Shown here: piece after piece, positions 26,657 to 35,675 of the stretch
Position numbering within the stretch: position 1 is the stretch's first letter
Layout of the letters: the number at the start of each line of letters is the position of its first letter
Source of the DNA: a virus
Virus record (IMG/VR): IMGVR_UViG_3300020205_001800
Coordinates: 36,627 to 100,626 of that record
Reading direction: 5' to 3' (one strand)
DNA: 64,000 bases
The notes under the pieces: model-generated
The model's input: the letters and a program-made list of their open reading frames with translations, nothing else
Databases searched by the model: none
What the model was told of the DNA's origin: nothing
Translations under genes and position numbers: made by a program

Positions 26657-26680
26657 TAAAACTAGAGAGATACTGTGCTT

Positions 26681-26809
26681 ATGGGAAAACTAGTAGACCA
26701 CGAAGGCAAGCCTGCCAAGTATAAGGTCGCGCCCTTAAAGATTAAAACTGCTGCCCAGGCAGCAAAAGAAAAAGAAGCTGCAAAAGCTAAGAAAGCGGTG
26801 AAGAAATGA
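26681..26809 (+). CDS. Basic Ala/Lys peptide
   Basis: 42 residues ending in an Ala/Lys/Glu helix (AAKEKEAAKAKKAVKK). An in-frame GTG two codons upstream is an alternative start. The TGA overlaps the next ATG (ATGA), which supports real translation. Confidence 0.45.
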   Translation: MGKLVDHEGKPAKYKVAPLKIKTAAQAAKEKEAAKAKKAVKK

Positions 26810-27363
26810 AGTTTGTACCTCGTCGTGAAACTGGGCGCAAAGCTTTTAAGTTTGGTAATTTAGGCGTTTTAGGTGGAAAGAACGGCGCATCAGTAAGTCT
26901 GTGGGATGCAGCAGACGGTCAGCGTCCTGGTCCACAACCAGCTGATGGCTTTGATAGAGCAAGTTATTCTAAAACATCGCCAAAATCAAAGAGAGAAGAA
27001 GGCGCACCTGATTACCATCCAAAGAAGGAACACGCTTGGGAAGGCGACGTAGATAGCTACGGTCGCAAGGGTGCTATGAAAGATAAGCCTAGTTATGGAC
27101 CAACTGATCGAGCAGAAACTCCAGAAGAAGAAACAGCTCGCGGAGCGCGTATGGAAGTAAGTGATACTGTAACACTTCTTGGCAGCACAAAAAATGGTCC
27201 TTATAAAACTCGTGCCCCTATTGATGCAGACACACGTAGTAGAGGCAAAGCAATTGTTAAACAAAATAAAGATAGAGGAAAGCCTAAGTCGCTACCAACT
27301 AGAGACGATGTTGATAAAGCTACGGCAAAGCCTAAAAAGAGTACAAGTTTGTGGGATGACTAA
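26806..27363 (+). CDS. Unknown basic, largely disordered protein
   Basis: 185 residues. Charged and low in hydrophobic residues, with a repeated SLWD motif near the N-terminus and at the very C-terminus (SVSLWDAAD and STSLWDD). The duplicated motif might be a docking peptide. No family was recognised. Confidence 0.55.
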   Translation: MKFVPRRETGRKAFKFGNLGVLGGKNGASVSLWDAADGQRPGPQPADGFDRASYSKTSPKSKREEGAPDYHPKKEHAWEGDVDSYGRKGAMKDKPSYGPTDRAETPEEETARGARMEVSDTVTLLGSTKNGPYKTRAPIDADTRSRGKAIVKQNKDRGKPKSLPTRDDVDKATAKPKKSTSLWDD

Positions 27364-27391
27364 TGTATGACCAAGCAAAGGATAAAAAATA

Positions 27392-27673
27392 ATGGCAACT
27401 AACGAATCACGTTCACTAAATACCTCTATGAACGAGGGAGCAACTGACGGCAAGTACCGTAAAGTTCGTCCTAATACAACTGTTGCACCAGGAACCGGCG
27501 AAGATCTAACTCTTGCTAACCGTCGTGGACTACACCCATACTGGAACTATGACTTTATTGACCAGGAAGCGCCTTCCAAGGTTTCTCCAGGATCAATAAC
27601 AGCAAACTCAAAGCCACGTTCACCAATGCCAGTTGCTGATATCAGCAACAATCAAATGGGTGCTAACTACTAA
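27392..27673 (+). CDS. Unknown small protein
   Basis: 93 residues, Asn-, Thr- and Pro-rich with no clear core. It lies in the run of small unknown genes, between two short gaps that could hold ribosome sites only. Confidence 0.5.
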   Translation: MATNESRSLNTSMNEGATDGKYRKVRPNTTVAPGTGEDLTLANRRGLHPYWNYDFIDQEAPSKVSPGSITANSKPRSPMPVADISNNQMGANY

Positions 27674-27687
27674 GTTAGGACTTAATT

Positions 27688-28581
27688 ATGGCAAAAGTCT
27701 CACTTGAAGACTTGGGTGATGGCAATCACGAAGATGGATCAAGAGCTACGGTGTTCTCACCCGAAGCCACTACACTTGACCCAGAAACTAATACTTTAAC
27801 CGCAGAAGCTGTTGGCCGTCGTACGTTTGAGTACAAAGGCAACTTAGTAGCAAGCAAAAACAATAGAGGAAAAGATAGCGCCGTATCTTGCGAATACGGT
27901 GGGGTACATCATTCCGGCTATGCTACGACCGTTTTACGCCCTGCTGGTCAAGACCCTATTGCTACTTGCGATATGCATGCAAAGCATCACCTAACAAAAG
28001 TAGACCCATCTACTTACGCAGAAAAACTTACTGATCACGAAACCTATAGAGTAGAGCGTGCTAATCTTCAAGATGAGGGCTTGTTTAGAACAGAGAATTG
28101 GGTTAATCAACAAGTTGGCAAAGATTTTCCTTTCACAACTCGTAACAAAGAGACTAGAGGTCCAGGCGCACCTACAGGTAGCCGTGAGGGTTTAATAGAT
28201 TCAACTACTGTTATGCCCCCAAAGCACCATATTCGTGCAGCGCACAATGCTATGGAGTTTGCTGTTGATAACGGAGATCATACCGGTCCTAATTTTGAGG
28301 CTTATTTACACCACGCTATGACCATAGGTGGCCTCACCGTTCCAGAAGCTAAAAATGCTTTGATCCACGGCGTAAGAAGTTACGAAAAACAACAAGGAAT
28401 TATGAGCGTAGTTCCACGTACGCGTAACAAAGTTGCAGAAGTTGCAGATCAAGCGGCTAAAGATTCTGGCCCTACAGACCAACGAGACGCTATTTTTAGA
28501 GAGTCTGCTGGAATGATGGAAGACATTGGCACCAGCACCGGTAGAGAGTCCAAGAGAGCCCAGGCACCGGCCGCAGAATAA
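27688..28581 (+). CDS. Unknown protein with Cys/His zinc-like site
   Basis: 297 residues. Around residues 70-105 a Cys, paired His, a second Cys and a further His pair (SCEYGGVHHSGY and ATCDMHAKHH) suggest a zinc site similar in layout to the DUF7455-like protein at 51146. The rest is helical. The function is unknown. Confidence 0.55.
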   Translation: MAKVSLEDLGDGNHEDGSRATVFSPEATTLDPETNTLTAEAVGRRTFEYKGNLVASKNNRGKDSAVSCEYGGVHHSGYATTVLRPAGQDPIATCDMHAKHHLTKVDPSTYAEKLTDHETYRVERANLQDEGLFRTENWVNQQVGKDFPFTTRNKETRGPGAPTGSREGLIDSTTVMPPKHHIRAAHNAMEFAVDNGDHTGPNFEAYLHHAMTIGGLTVPEAKNALIHGVRSYEKQQGIMSVVPRTRNKVAEVADQAAKDSGPTDQRDAIFRESAGMMEDIGTSTGRESKRAQAPAAE

Positions 28582-28619
28582 TATTGTGCTAGGATTCCTT
28601 CATAACAAATGGAGGATCT

Positions 28620-29198
28620 ATGGACATTCCTATTTTAGGTGGCGGACTACCCGCTGACCAAGGCAGCTATACAGAAGTTAAAGACGATGGCCCACGCATT
28701 CGTTTACTGTACTGCTATAACTGCAAGACAATCGAGGAATTACCTGACTTTAAAGGTAATCCAGACGACGACGTAACTCTTCAAGTTCTTATTGATCGCC
28801 ACGAATCTGCTGGAATTCCGCACAACGGGTTTTTGTCAGATATTGGGGTAAAAACTTGGTCTCAAGAAAAATTTAGAAAAGAGATCATTAAGAATTTGCG
28901 TAATAAAGTTGGCGGTGGACTTGCCGATTTAGATCCCGATTACTACACGACTAAAGCAACGTTCTACGATGACGCGATGAAGTGTTATTCAGATCATTTG
29001 CGTCCCAAAGGAGCTTGTGGGGATTGGCGTGCAAAGAATAAACGCTTAGTACCAAAGAACACAGCAGATCTTCGCAAAGAGATTGGGTTAGTTTCGGCAG
29101 AGAAGTCTGCAGGAACTAAAGTTTTCTTGTGCGATTTTTGTCCAGTAAAAACATTCTACGCAACCCAGCAGCGCAAGGCCGCTGGCTTATACGACTAG
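28620..29198 (+). CDS. Unknown Cys-rich protein
   Basis: 192 residues with a Cys pair at the start (YCYNCKTIEELP) and another at the end (FLCDFCPVKTFY), which could together form one zinc site that closes the fold. TGGAGG precedes the ATG. A possible extended -10 (TTGTGCTAGGAT, 28584-28595) lies before it, without a visible -35. Confidence 0.6.
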   Translation: MDIPILGGGLPADQGSYTEVKDDGPRIRLLYCYNCKTIEELPDFKGNPDDDVTLQVLIDRHESAGIPHNGFLSDIGVKTWSQEKFRKEIIKNLRNKVGGGLADLDPDYYTTKATFYDDAMKCYSDHLRPKGACGDWRAKNKRLVPKNTADLRKEIGLVSAEKSAGTKVFLCDFCPVKTFYATQQRKAAGLYD

Positions 29199-29205
29199 GA
29201 GCATC

Positions 29206-29463
29206 ATGTCAGAGGAAACAACAACACCGGACTCACCAAAACTAACTACAGGTTTTGCAGTTTTAATTGATCACGACGGAAACGTTTTTATTGAACGTAC
29301 TATGGGAGTACTTACTGTAGAGGTAGGGCGTGAGGCAACTCTTATTGAAGTTCGCCGCTATTGCTCAGAGATCCTTATGGACATTCAGGCACAGTCTGCG
29401 GCCGAGTACACGGTGATGCGTTTAGCGCAAGCAAACAAGCCTAAAGAAGCTGAACAAGAATAG
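29206..29463 (+). CDS. Unknown acidic protein
   Basis: 85 residues. Predicted alpha/beta core with an acidic C-terminus. It starts seven bases after the previous stop with AGGAG upstream. No family was recognised. Confidence 0.55.
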   Translation: MSEETTTPDSPKLTTGFAVLIDHDGNVFIERTMGVLTVEVGREATLIEVRRYCSEILMDIQAQSAAEYTVMRLAQANKPKEAEQE

Positions 29464-29501
29464 TCTTTCCCGTTGTTTGGGGAGACGTAACGACGAAGAC
29501 A

Positions 29502-30431
29502 ATGAAGAATAGGAGTATGAACTTCTTAGACGCTCCGATGCCGGAAATAACACCGGGCGCTACGTCATACTTCAGTGCACCCTCTCAAGAACTAGACCCA
29601 CGACTATTTGAAGGCACCCACCTTCAGTCGTGGGTTCGTTCTGGGGTATTAGGGCTATTGTTTGAACACTTAGCTTTAAATTATTCTAATCCCCATACTT
29701 GGACTAAAGCTTGGCTTGCAGGTTCTGGAGTCTCGTATCAATGGGAAGCAGCAAGAGAACCTGGCGACTTGGATTGCTTAATAGGAATAGATTACGTAAC
29801 TTTTCGCAGAGCAAACCCAGAATTTGTTGCGCTATCAGATCAAGAAATAGCATCTACTTTTAATGAACGATTTAATGCTGAGCTAACACCTAATACTCGT
29901 AACTGGGAAAGCTATGAGCTTACATTCTATGTAAACCCACAGTCAGACATACGAGACATCAACCCTTACGCAGCTTACGACCTTGTTGGCGATGTATGGA
30001 CAGTAGAACCTGATCAAAATCCACAACCACCGTATAGCCGTGATTGGGAACAAAGAACAGAACGAGATCGAGCAAACGCTCAAGAATTATTAGGCCGCTA
30101 CAACTCTGCTCTTAGAGAGGTTCGCTCAGCCACTAATCCAGCTCATCGGGTAAATGCTGACAGAAAGCTGCAGCTTGCAACAGAACAGGTTTCTAATTTC
30201 TATGACGATATTCATGCGGGACGTAAAGTAGCTTTTAGTAAAATTGGGGCAGGGTACTCCGACTATAACAATTATCGATGGCAAGCCGGTAAACGTTCCG
30301 GTGCAATACAGGCTCTTAGAACTATTAAAGAGTACAAAACAGCCACCACACTTAAGGAACAGCAAGAAAAGTATGGGGTGGAATTACCTGACGCGGACAC
30401 ATTACTACGGAGATCAATAAGAGGAAGTTAA
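29502..30431 (+). CDS. Nucleotidyltransferase-like protein
   Basis: 309 residues. At about residues 70-95 it has the Pol-beta-type nucleotidyltransferase pattern: LAGSGVSYQW then EPGDLDCLIGI, the G-S plus D-x-D signature, and a later acidic strand. The C-terminal part is helical and basic. Substrate is unknown (tRNA, DNA ends, nucleotide or antibiotic-like small molecule are all possible). It ends one base before a HAD-like gene, forming a tight trio with it and the TGT-like gene. Confidence 0.55.
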   Translation: MKNRSMNFLDAPMPEITPGATSYFSAPSQELDPRLFEGTHLQSWVRSGVLGLLFEHLALNYSNPHTWTKAWLAGSGVSYQWEAAREPGDLDCLIGIDYVTFRRANPEFVALSDQEIASTFNERFNAELTPNTRNWESYELTFYVNPQSDIRDINPYAAYDLVGDVWTVEPDQNPQPPYSRDWEQRTERDRANAQELLGRYNSALREVRSATNPAHRVNADRKLQLATEQVSNFYDDIHAGRKVAFSKIGAGYSDYNNYRWQAGKRSGAIQALRTIKEYKTATTLKEQQEKYGVELPDADTLLRRSIRGS

Positions 30432-30896
30432 ATGGCTACAGCACTCGTTGCATTAGAAGGCGTACTTAAAACGGAAACAGGCGATCCAATCCCAGAAGGA
30501 ATAAAGCTTTATAGAATCCTCGCCGAACATTACCGTGTCGTCATTACGTCAGACATGTCCTGGCAAGCTACAGATCATTGGCTACGCTCTAACCTGATAG
30601 TTGGGTACGGAGATATCTATGATGATAGATACTTCTTTGAAGGACAAAACTTGCGCTCCAGGCACTTAGCTATAGCTAGGGCCCAAGGACGGGTTGATTT
30701 GTTCGTAGATGTTGATGCGGACTTCTGCGCTGAAGCGGCTTCTATGGGCATAACTACCCTATTATTTGCAAGCCCTAAATTTATACGTATGTCCCGCGAA
30801 GTCAAGCCTTGGCAAGAACTTACGGATGAAATTGACCGCCAACGCCAGGCTCTTCTAAATGCGTATCTCGGTAGCAATGAAAAGCGTTTTGAATGA
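30432..30896 (+). CDS. HAD-like protein with altered active site
   Basis: 154 residues. The strand order resembles a HAD phosphatase: TALVALEGVLK at the place of the DxDGVL motif, VVITSDMSW (motif II), and a late LFVDVDADFCAEAASMG (motif IV). The catalytic D-x-D of motif I is replaced by L-E-G, so it may be inactive or use another mechanism. Such degenerate HAD proteins are known in actinophages. Confidence 0.5.
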   Translation: MATALVALEGVLKTETGDPIPEGIKLYRILAEHYRVVITSDMSWQATDHWLRSNLIVGYGDIYDDRYFFEGQNLRSRHLAIARAQGRVDLFVDVDADFCAEAASMGITTLLFASPKFIRMSREVKPWQELTDEIDRQRQALLNAYLGSNEKRFE

Positions 30897-32404
30897 GCAT
30901 CGTATTTATGGGCGGAGAAGTACCGTCCCACAGACTACTTCTTATTGATGCCGGTGTCAAGAACATCAGCGTCAGCTACACGGGCCTAACTAAGCGTGGT
31001 CTGCCAAAGACCAAAGACTATCTATTATCAGAGAAGTACCCAGATGACGTGAAAATTTACGTTACTGCAGGAACCGCCGCCACATCCACCACCCTAAGTA
31101 CCAGGGAGCTCGAGGATCTAGCGGCTGGTTATGATGACTTTATTGCTATGAACTATGACCGTATTGAAGCGGCCGTAGAGTTCGACTCAGCAACCCTGGG
31201 GCAAACTTGGATTGCAGAGCAGCGACGCACGATTGGGTTTGAATTAGGCGATAAATACTGGCCGGTATGGCACGCCGATTCCAGTCATACGGGGCTTTTT
31301 GCGCTCTCTGAGCAATGGAAGAACGTAGCCATACTAGGAGAGACCATAGAAGCTGACGTTACGTTAGCCGGGCGTACAAGGGCCCTACAGAGTCAATTTG
31401 GAACTACCTTTCACGGGCTAGGTTGCGCTAAACCCGATAACCTTCGCCAGGTTCCCCTGGCAACTGCCAGCACATTATCGTGGCTTAGCCCAATGATGCG
31501 AGGCGAAACAATTGTATGGGATGGGACTAGACTAGTCCGATACCAAAAGAAACAAAAAGACCAAGCTCGTCCCCGTTATAAAGCTGTTATAGAAAAAGCA
31601 GGCTTGGACTTTGACAAGATTATGAATGATGATAGTAACGAGGTAACCCGCCTCGCTATTTGGAGCTACCTGCAGTTGGAGAAATCATTGGACAAGAAGA
31701 AGCCCGGCCATCTAACTATCGTTAATGAAGAGAAGTTATCTGATAACAGTGCAAACATAGATAGTCCAGGAGATGCGGAAACCCTAGGTGTAGATCCTGA
31801 TAACAGAGGGGTTGAGGTGCGGAAAGAATCTGGACTGGAACCTTCAAAAGTGACTCAAAGAGACCCGTCTGAAATGCTCAACTTACCAGTTTTCTCTATT
31901 TCCACTAAGACAATTGTTGACAAAGACGAGTCCGGCAGAGACGTTGTAAAAGATGTTTCAATTATGCAAAGTAACTCTACGTCATTACGACAATGCGACA
32001 CTTGCTTCGTAGCGGCTAATTGCCCAGCGTTTAAACCTTCTAACACATGTGCATTTAATTTGCCAGTTGAGGTAAAGACTAAAGATCAACTTAAGGGTTT
32101 ATTGAACGCAATCATCGAGATGCAGGGTGCTAGAGTCGCTTTTGCACGATTTGCAGAAGAATTGAACGGTGGTTATCCTGATCCAAATACAGGTCAAGAA
32201 ATTGATAGACTCTTTAAATTGGTAAAGAATGTTAAAGAACTTGAAGAAAATAAAGAGTTCGTAAGAATGACCGTAGAACGTCAAACCTCGGGTGGTGTAA
32301 TGTCAGCGCTGTTTGGAGATAGGGCAAATACTTTAAGAGAGATTCCAAACGGGGGCCTTTCTGAAGAAGAAACCACTAGAATTATCTCCGATCAACTCGA
32401 ATAG
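30893..32404 (+). CDS. TGT/DpdA-like protein with Cys-rich extension
   Basis: 503 residues. The first 230 residues look like a tRNA-guanine-transglycosylase-type barrel: LLIDAGVK early, YWPVWHADSS, KNVAILG, then FHGLGCAKPDNLRQVPLATA and STLSWL, the order seen in phage DpdA-like proteins that put 7-deazaguanine bases into DNA. Residues of about 365-385 carry four Cys (CDTCFVAANCPAF, NTC) and are followed by a long helical tail. The ATGA overlap ties it to the HAD-like gene. No queuosine-precursor synthesis gene is in the window. The family call is a motif reading and needs a profile search. Confidence 0.42.
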   Translation: MSIVFMGGEVPSHRLLLIDAGVKNISVSYTGLTKRGLPKTKDYLLSEKYPDDVKIYVTAGTAATSTTLSTRELEDLAAGYDDFIAMNYDRIEAAVEFDSATLGQTWIAEQRRTIGFELGDKYWPVWHADSSHTGLFALSEQWKNVAILGETIEADVTLAGRTRALQSQFGTTFHGLGCAKPDNLRQVPLATASTLSWLSPMMRGETIVWDGTRLVRYQKKQKDQARPRYKAVIEKAGLDFDKIMNDDSNEVTRLAIWSYLQLEKSLDKKKPGHLTIVNEEKLSDNSANIDSPGDAETLGVDPDNRGVEVRKESGLEPSKVTQRDPSEMLNLPVFSISTKTIVDKDESGRDVVKDVSIMQSNSTSLRQCDTCFVAANCPAFKPSNTCAFNLPVEVKTKDQLKGLLNAIIEMQGARVAFARFAEELNGGYPDPNTGQEIDRLFKLVKNVKELEENKEFVRMTVERQTSGGVMSALFGDRANTLREIPNGGLSEEETTRIISDQLE

Positions 32405-32448
32405 CCTTACCTGATAACAGTCAATTTTTCTAGAGAAATGGGTACTTT

Positions 32449-34479
32449 GTGTTTTCGTTTAAACTTACAGAAGATTTCGTCAATTCCTACAAGGAAAAGA
32501 AAGTTCCTTGGGGCTATACAGATGCTGCCGGAAATTCTGTAGGGGAGATTACTTTTCTTCGCACCTACTCTCGTCTTAAAGAGGACGGAACCAAGGAAAC
32601 TTGGGCAGAAGTGTGCGAACGCGTAATCAACGGAATGTATTCCCTTCAAAAGGATCACGCTAAATCCCAGCGACTACCTTGGTCAGACTCAAAGGCACAG
32701 GCTTCAGCCAAAGAAGCCTACGATCGCCTGTTCCAACTTAAGTGGACTCCACCTGGTCGTGGACTATGGGTAATGGGAACTAATATCGTCAATGTTCAGA
32801 AGAATTCAGCCGCACTCCAAAACTGCAGCTTCGTGTCTACTAATGCGATGACAAAGATCGATCCATCCAAGCCTTTTGCCTTCCTAATGGAAGCCTCTAT
32901 GCTGGGAGTTGGGGTCGGCTTTGACGACAAGGGCGCAGACAAAGATTTTGTCATCTACAAACCACAACAAGGAGAAGAATATGTCATCCCCGACACCCGA
33001 GAAGGATGGGTCGAAAGCACATCCGCTCTCATCAATGCTTACCTACGAGCAGATACAAAGGCTCCAGTATTTCGTTACGAAGAAATTAGACCAGCAGGAA
33101 CGCCAATCAAAACCTTCGGCGGAACCGCTGCCGGAGCAGAACCTTTAATCAAACTTCACAACTATATCTCTAAGATCTTTGATAATAGAGAGGGCCAAAA
33201 ACTTACCCGCCGCGACATCGCGGATCTAGGAAATCTCATTGGCGTATGCGTTGTTTCCGGAAACGTTCGCCGCTCAGCAGAGCTCTTAATTGGCCGTATT
33301 GACGATGAGGACTTTCTGAACTTAAAGAATTCAGAGGTTTACCCAGAACGCAACAGTTACGATCCGGCCGCACCGGGCTGGGGATGGATGTCAAACAATT
33401 CTGTCGAGGTATCTGTGGGTCAAGACCTAACTCCCATCATTGATGGCATTGCCCGCAACGGTGAACCTGGCGTAATCTGGATGGACGTTACTCGTCAGTA
33501 CGGACGCCTGGCAGACCCAATCAACAACAAAGACTGGAGAGCCGCTGGATACAACCCTTGCGCTGAACAATCATTAGAGTCTATGGAATGTTGCACTTTG
33601 GTAGAGACATACCTTGGCCGTCACGATTCATTGGACGATTTTAAAAGAACCCTTAAATTTGCATATCTCTATGCCAAGACTGTAACTCTTCTTCCTACTC
33701 ACTGGGAGGAGACAAATGCGATCATGCAGCGCAACCGTCGTATTGGAACATCTATGAGCGGAGTTGCTAACTTTGCGGACAACAAAGGTCTGCCAATGCT
33801 CCGGAGCTGGATGGATGCTGGATACGAAACTGTAAAGAACTATGATAAGAGTTACTCTGAATGGTTGGGTATTCGTGAGTCCATCAAGATGACAACAGTG
33901 AAGCCTTCAGGCACCGTGTCAATCTTGGCGGGAGAATCTCCCGGAGTTCATTGGCCAGTAGGTGGACAATTCTTTATGAGAGCAATTCGCTTTGGTAATG
34001 ATGACCCTATGCTCCCATTGTTCAAAATGGCTAAATACAGAGTTGAGAAGGCATCTGAATCGCCCAAGACTACGTCGGTTGTATTCTTTCCGGTAAAGTC
34101 TGACGCCGTACGTTCCGAAAAGGACGTAACTATCTATGAGAAGATGGCTTTGGCTGCCACAGCACAGCGTTATTGGTCTGATAACTCGGTATCTGTAACT
34201 ATAAGCTTTGATCCCGAGACTGAGGCTCAACATGTTGGCACCGTACTGCATATGTACGACGGACAACTGAAGACCGTTTCATTCCTACCATCAGGTAACG
34301 CGGTATACCCACAAATGCCGTATACCCAAATTACCGAGGAAGAGTATGAAAAGGCAACTATGACTTTATTCCCTATTGACTTTACTGGAGTGTATGCTGG
34401 TATGGCGGCGGATGCGGTTGGTGAGGCGTACTGCACCACAGATGCCTGCGAAGTTAGATTGATCAAAGATAATAGATAA
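32449..34479 (+). CDS. nrdJ: Class II (B12-dependent) ribonucleotide reductase
   Basis: 676 residues, GTG start. Class II features: NCSFVST with the first redox Cys, a strand MLGVGVGFDD, the active-site loop NPCAEQSLESMECCTLVE, QRNRRIGTSMSGVANF and KPSGTVSILAGESPGVHWP, and a C-terminal Cys pair CTTDAC for regeneration. This matches the monomeric adenosylcobalamin-dependent triphosphate reductase type. It makes dNTPs for phage replication and requires cobalamin from the host. The following gene is a tiny acidic protein. Confidence 0.92.
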   Translation: MFSFKLTEDFVNSYKEKKVPWGYTDAAGNSVGEITFLRTYSRLKEDGTKETWAEVCERVINGMYSLQKDHAKSQRLPWSDSKAQASAKEAYDRLFQLKWTPPGRGLWVMGTNIVNVQKNSAALQNCSFVSTNAMTKIDPSKPFAFLMEASMLGVGVGFDDKGADKDFVIYKPQQGEEYVIPDTREGWVESTSALINAYLRADTKAPVFRYEEIRPAGTPIKTFGGTAAGAEPLIKLHNYISKIFDNREGQKLTRRDIADLGNLIGVCVVSGNVRRSAELLIGRIDDEDFLNLKNSEVYPERNSYDPAAPGWGWMSNNSVEVSVGQDLTPIIDGIARNGEPGVIWMDVTRQYGRLADPINNKDWRAAGYNPCAEQSLESMECCTLVETYLGRHDSLDDFKRTLKFAYLYAKTVTLLPTHWEETNAIMQRNRRIGTSMSGVANFADNKGLPMLRSWMDAGYETVKNYDKSYSEWLGIRESIKMTTVKPSGTVSILAGESPGVHWPVGGQFFMRAIRFGNDDPMLPLFKMAKYRVEKASESPKTTSVVFFPVKSDAVRSEKDVTIYEKMALAATAQRYWSDNSVSVTISFDPETEAQHVGTVLHMYDGQLKTVSFLPSGNAVYPQMPYTQITEEEYEKATMTLFPIDFTGVYAGMAADAVGEAYCTTDACEVRLIKDNR

Positions 34480-34519
34480 TAGTGTACGATTTCTACACCT
34501 ACTAGTACCGGGAGTTGCT

Positions 34520-34654
34520 ATGGAAGATCTAAACCCAGATCTATTTGATGAAGATTTCGAAGATGAGTTTGATGAACTTGACTTGGATGAGGATGACCTC
34601 GAAGATATAGAGGGTATGTTCCTCGAAGATGAAATTGAAGTTGGCGAAGGTTAG
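34520..34654 (+). CDS. Very acidic 44-residue peptide
   Basis: Almost half of the residues are Asp or Glu (DEDFEDEFDELDLDEDDLED). GGGAG precedes the ATG. It is a possible DNA-mimic protein or a charge partner for a basic protein. The stop is followed by one copy of the CCAACACAAACAA repeat and then a terminator. Confidence 0.55.
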   Translation: MEDLNPDLFDEDFEDEFDELDLDEDDLEDIEGMFLEDEIEVGEG

Positions 34655-34666
34655 ACTACGCCCCAC

Positions 34667-34679
34667 CCAACACAAACAA
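34667..34679 (+). repeat. 13-bp repeat copy 1
   Basis: CCAACACAAACAA on the plus strand, between the stop of the acidic peptide gene and the terminator. This is the reference form; the orientation follows transcription. Confidence 0.85.
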
Positions 34680-34713
34680 TAAGCCCCCCACCGTAAGGTG
34701 AGGGGCTATTGTT
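34677..34713. terminator. Bidirectional terminator between convergent blocks
   Basis: CAATA-AGCCCCCC-ACC, loop GTAA, GGT-GAGGGGC-TATTG followed by TTTT on the plus strand. It separates the plus-strand block ending with the acidic peptide from the long minus-strand block. Confidence 0.82.
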
Positions 34714-34830
34714 TTATTTACAAGTGCAGTTTCCGCAACCGCATTCAGTTTTAGGTGTTTCTTCAGTTTCTTTGATTTCTTTTAGGACATCACTAATTGT
34801 TTTAATTGGTAATACTGTTTCAAAGTCCAT
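34714..34830 (-). CDS. Small Cys-rich-tailed peptide
   Basis: 38 residues. A hydrophobic and charged helix (VLPIKTISDVLKEIKE) precedes a C-terminal Cys cluster (CGCGNCTCK) that could bind a metal. It is the last gene of the 13.6-kb minus block. Confidence 0.5.
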   Translation of the reverse strand: MDFETVLPIKTISDVLKEIKETEETPKTECGCGNCTCK

Positions 34831-34832
34831 AG

Positions 34833-35075
34833 TTATTCGTCCTTTGGTTCTTTGAATTGTGCAACTGCGGTCATAGATTTACCATCTTCAGACACTTCCC
34901 ATGGTAAACGACTGCGATCAATTTGCTCAGCTGCCCAACGTTTTGCTGGAGCTGCGCTAGAGAATGCGGCTGCTTTTAGAATAGGGCCGTTAATCTCATC
35001 ACTAACAATTGCTAGCCATGCCCCACCCTTATTTAAATTCTTGCGTACTGCAAAGAAGTAATTTACTTTTGCCAT
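34833..35075 (-). CDS. Unknown small protein
   Basis: 80 residues, alpha/beta in pattern, beginning with strands (VNYFFAVRKN, AWLAIVSDE) followed by a helix with several Ala. No family was recognised. Confidence 0.55.
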   Translation of the reverse strand: MAKVNYFFAVRKNLNKGGAWLAIVSDEINGPILKAAAFSSAAPAKRWAAEQIDRSRLPWEVSEDGKSMTAVAQFKEPKDE

Positions 35076-35084
35076 ATTGTTTCC

Positions 35085-35342
35085 TTATCCTAGTTTGATA
35101 CCGTGCTCGGATAGGTCAAACCCTACCATCTTTAAGTCACGTTTGATATTTTTGCCTGCTCTGAAGTCTCCAAGCGATTGGCTACCGAAGAAGACGATCT
35201 TGCCTGTTTCTGGGTTACGTACCCGGATGTGTTTCTTGCCGGGGGTAACGCTTACCTCTAAACCTGCACCCTCAAGTGCAGATACTAGCTTTCTTATATG
35301 TTTATCACGTAGTTTTATACTTACCATAGCCAATATGACCAT
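35085..35342 (-). CDS. HicA-like (dsRBD-fold) protein
   Basis: 85 residues. A helix (HIRKLVSALEGAG) precedes a G-K-K-H-I-R strand and a last helix (IKRDLKMVGFD), similar to HicA mRNA interferases, where a Gly-Ser-His motif lies at this point. Here it reads GKKHIRV. AAAGGAA precedes the ATG at 35342. No HicB antitoxin is adjacent, so a toxin function is doubtful. Confidence 0.45.
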   Translation of the reverse strand: MVILAMVSIKLRDKHIRKLVSALEGAGLEVSVTPGKKHIRVRNPETGKIVFFGSQSLGDFRAGKNIKRDLKMVGFDLSEHGIKLG

Positions 35343-35416
35343 AGTTGTTCCTTTCCCTAATTTATGAGGATATACTTATGCCGTAATCTCTTTTAGAACT
35401 AAGAGTTCACACCATT

Positions 35417-35453
35417 GATGGTGCCTCCGGAGTGCGTCCGGAGGCCTCACCAT
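35417..35453 (-). terminator. Long hairpin after the 35453-35647 gene
   Basis: GCCTCCGGA (35423-35431) pairs with TCCGGAGGC (35437-35445), and outer bases add an AATGGTG/CACCATT-type extension. It lies directly after the minus-strand stop, so it is probably a terminator or an RNA 3'-end stabiliser. Confidence 0.65.
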
Positions 35454-35647
35454 TATTTCTTTAAGAACGTAATGTCTACGATAGCCGCATCTTCACCTGG
35501 GCGATTAAGGTCTGTGGTGGGGATCCACTCGCCTAGATTTTTATCGTATACCCATAGACACCAGTCGTTATCTTCCTTATCTATACGCCACTTAGCTATA
35601 TCAACTTCGTACGTAATCTGGACTTTATAGATTAGGTCATCTGCCAT
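35453..35647 (-). CDS. Unknown small protein
   Basis: 64 residues from the ATG at 35647; an in-frame ATG at 35704 would give 83 residues but overlaps the upstream gene by 29 bases and would translate the CCAACACAAACAA repeat. Two Trp-rich strands (DWCLWVYDKN, LGEWIPTT) suggest a small beta fold. No family was recognised. Confidence 0.5.
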   Translation of the reverse strand: MADDLIYKVQITYEVDIAKWRIDKEDNDWCLWVYDKNLGEWIPTTDLNRPGEDAAIVDITFLKK

Positions 35648-35658
35648 GTATACCCCGA

Positions 35659-35671
35659 TTGTTTGTGTTGG
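35659..35671 (-). repeat. 13-bp repeat copy 2
   Basis: Exact CCAACACAAACAA on the minus strand, 12 bases before the ATG at 35647. Confidence 0.85.
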
Positions 35672-35675
35672 TGGG

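Noticed and set aside
35085-35342. HicA toxin of a toxin-antitoxin pair
   Set aside because: No HicB-like partner is adjacent and the key Gly-Ser-His stretch is altered, so only fold resemblance is kept.
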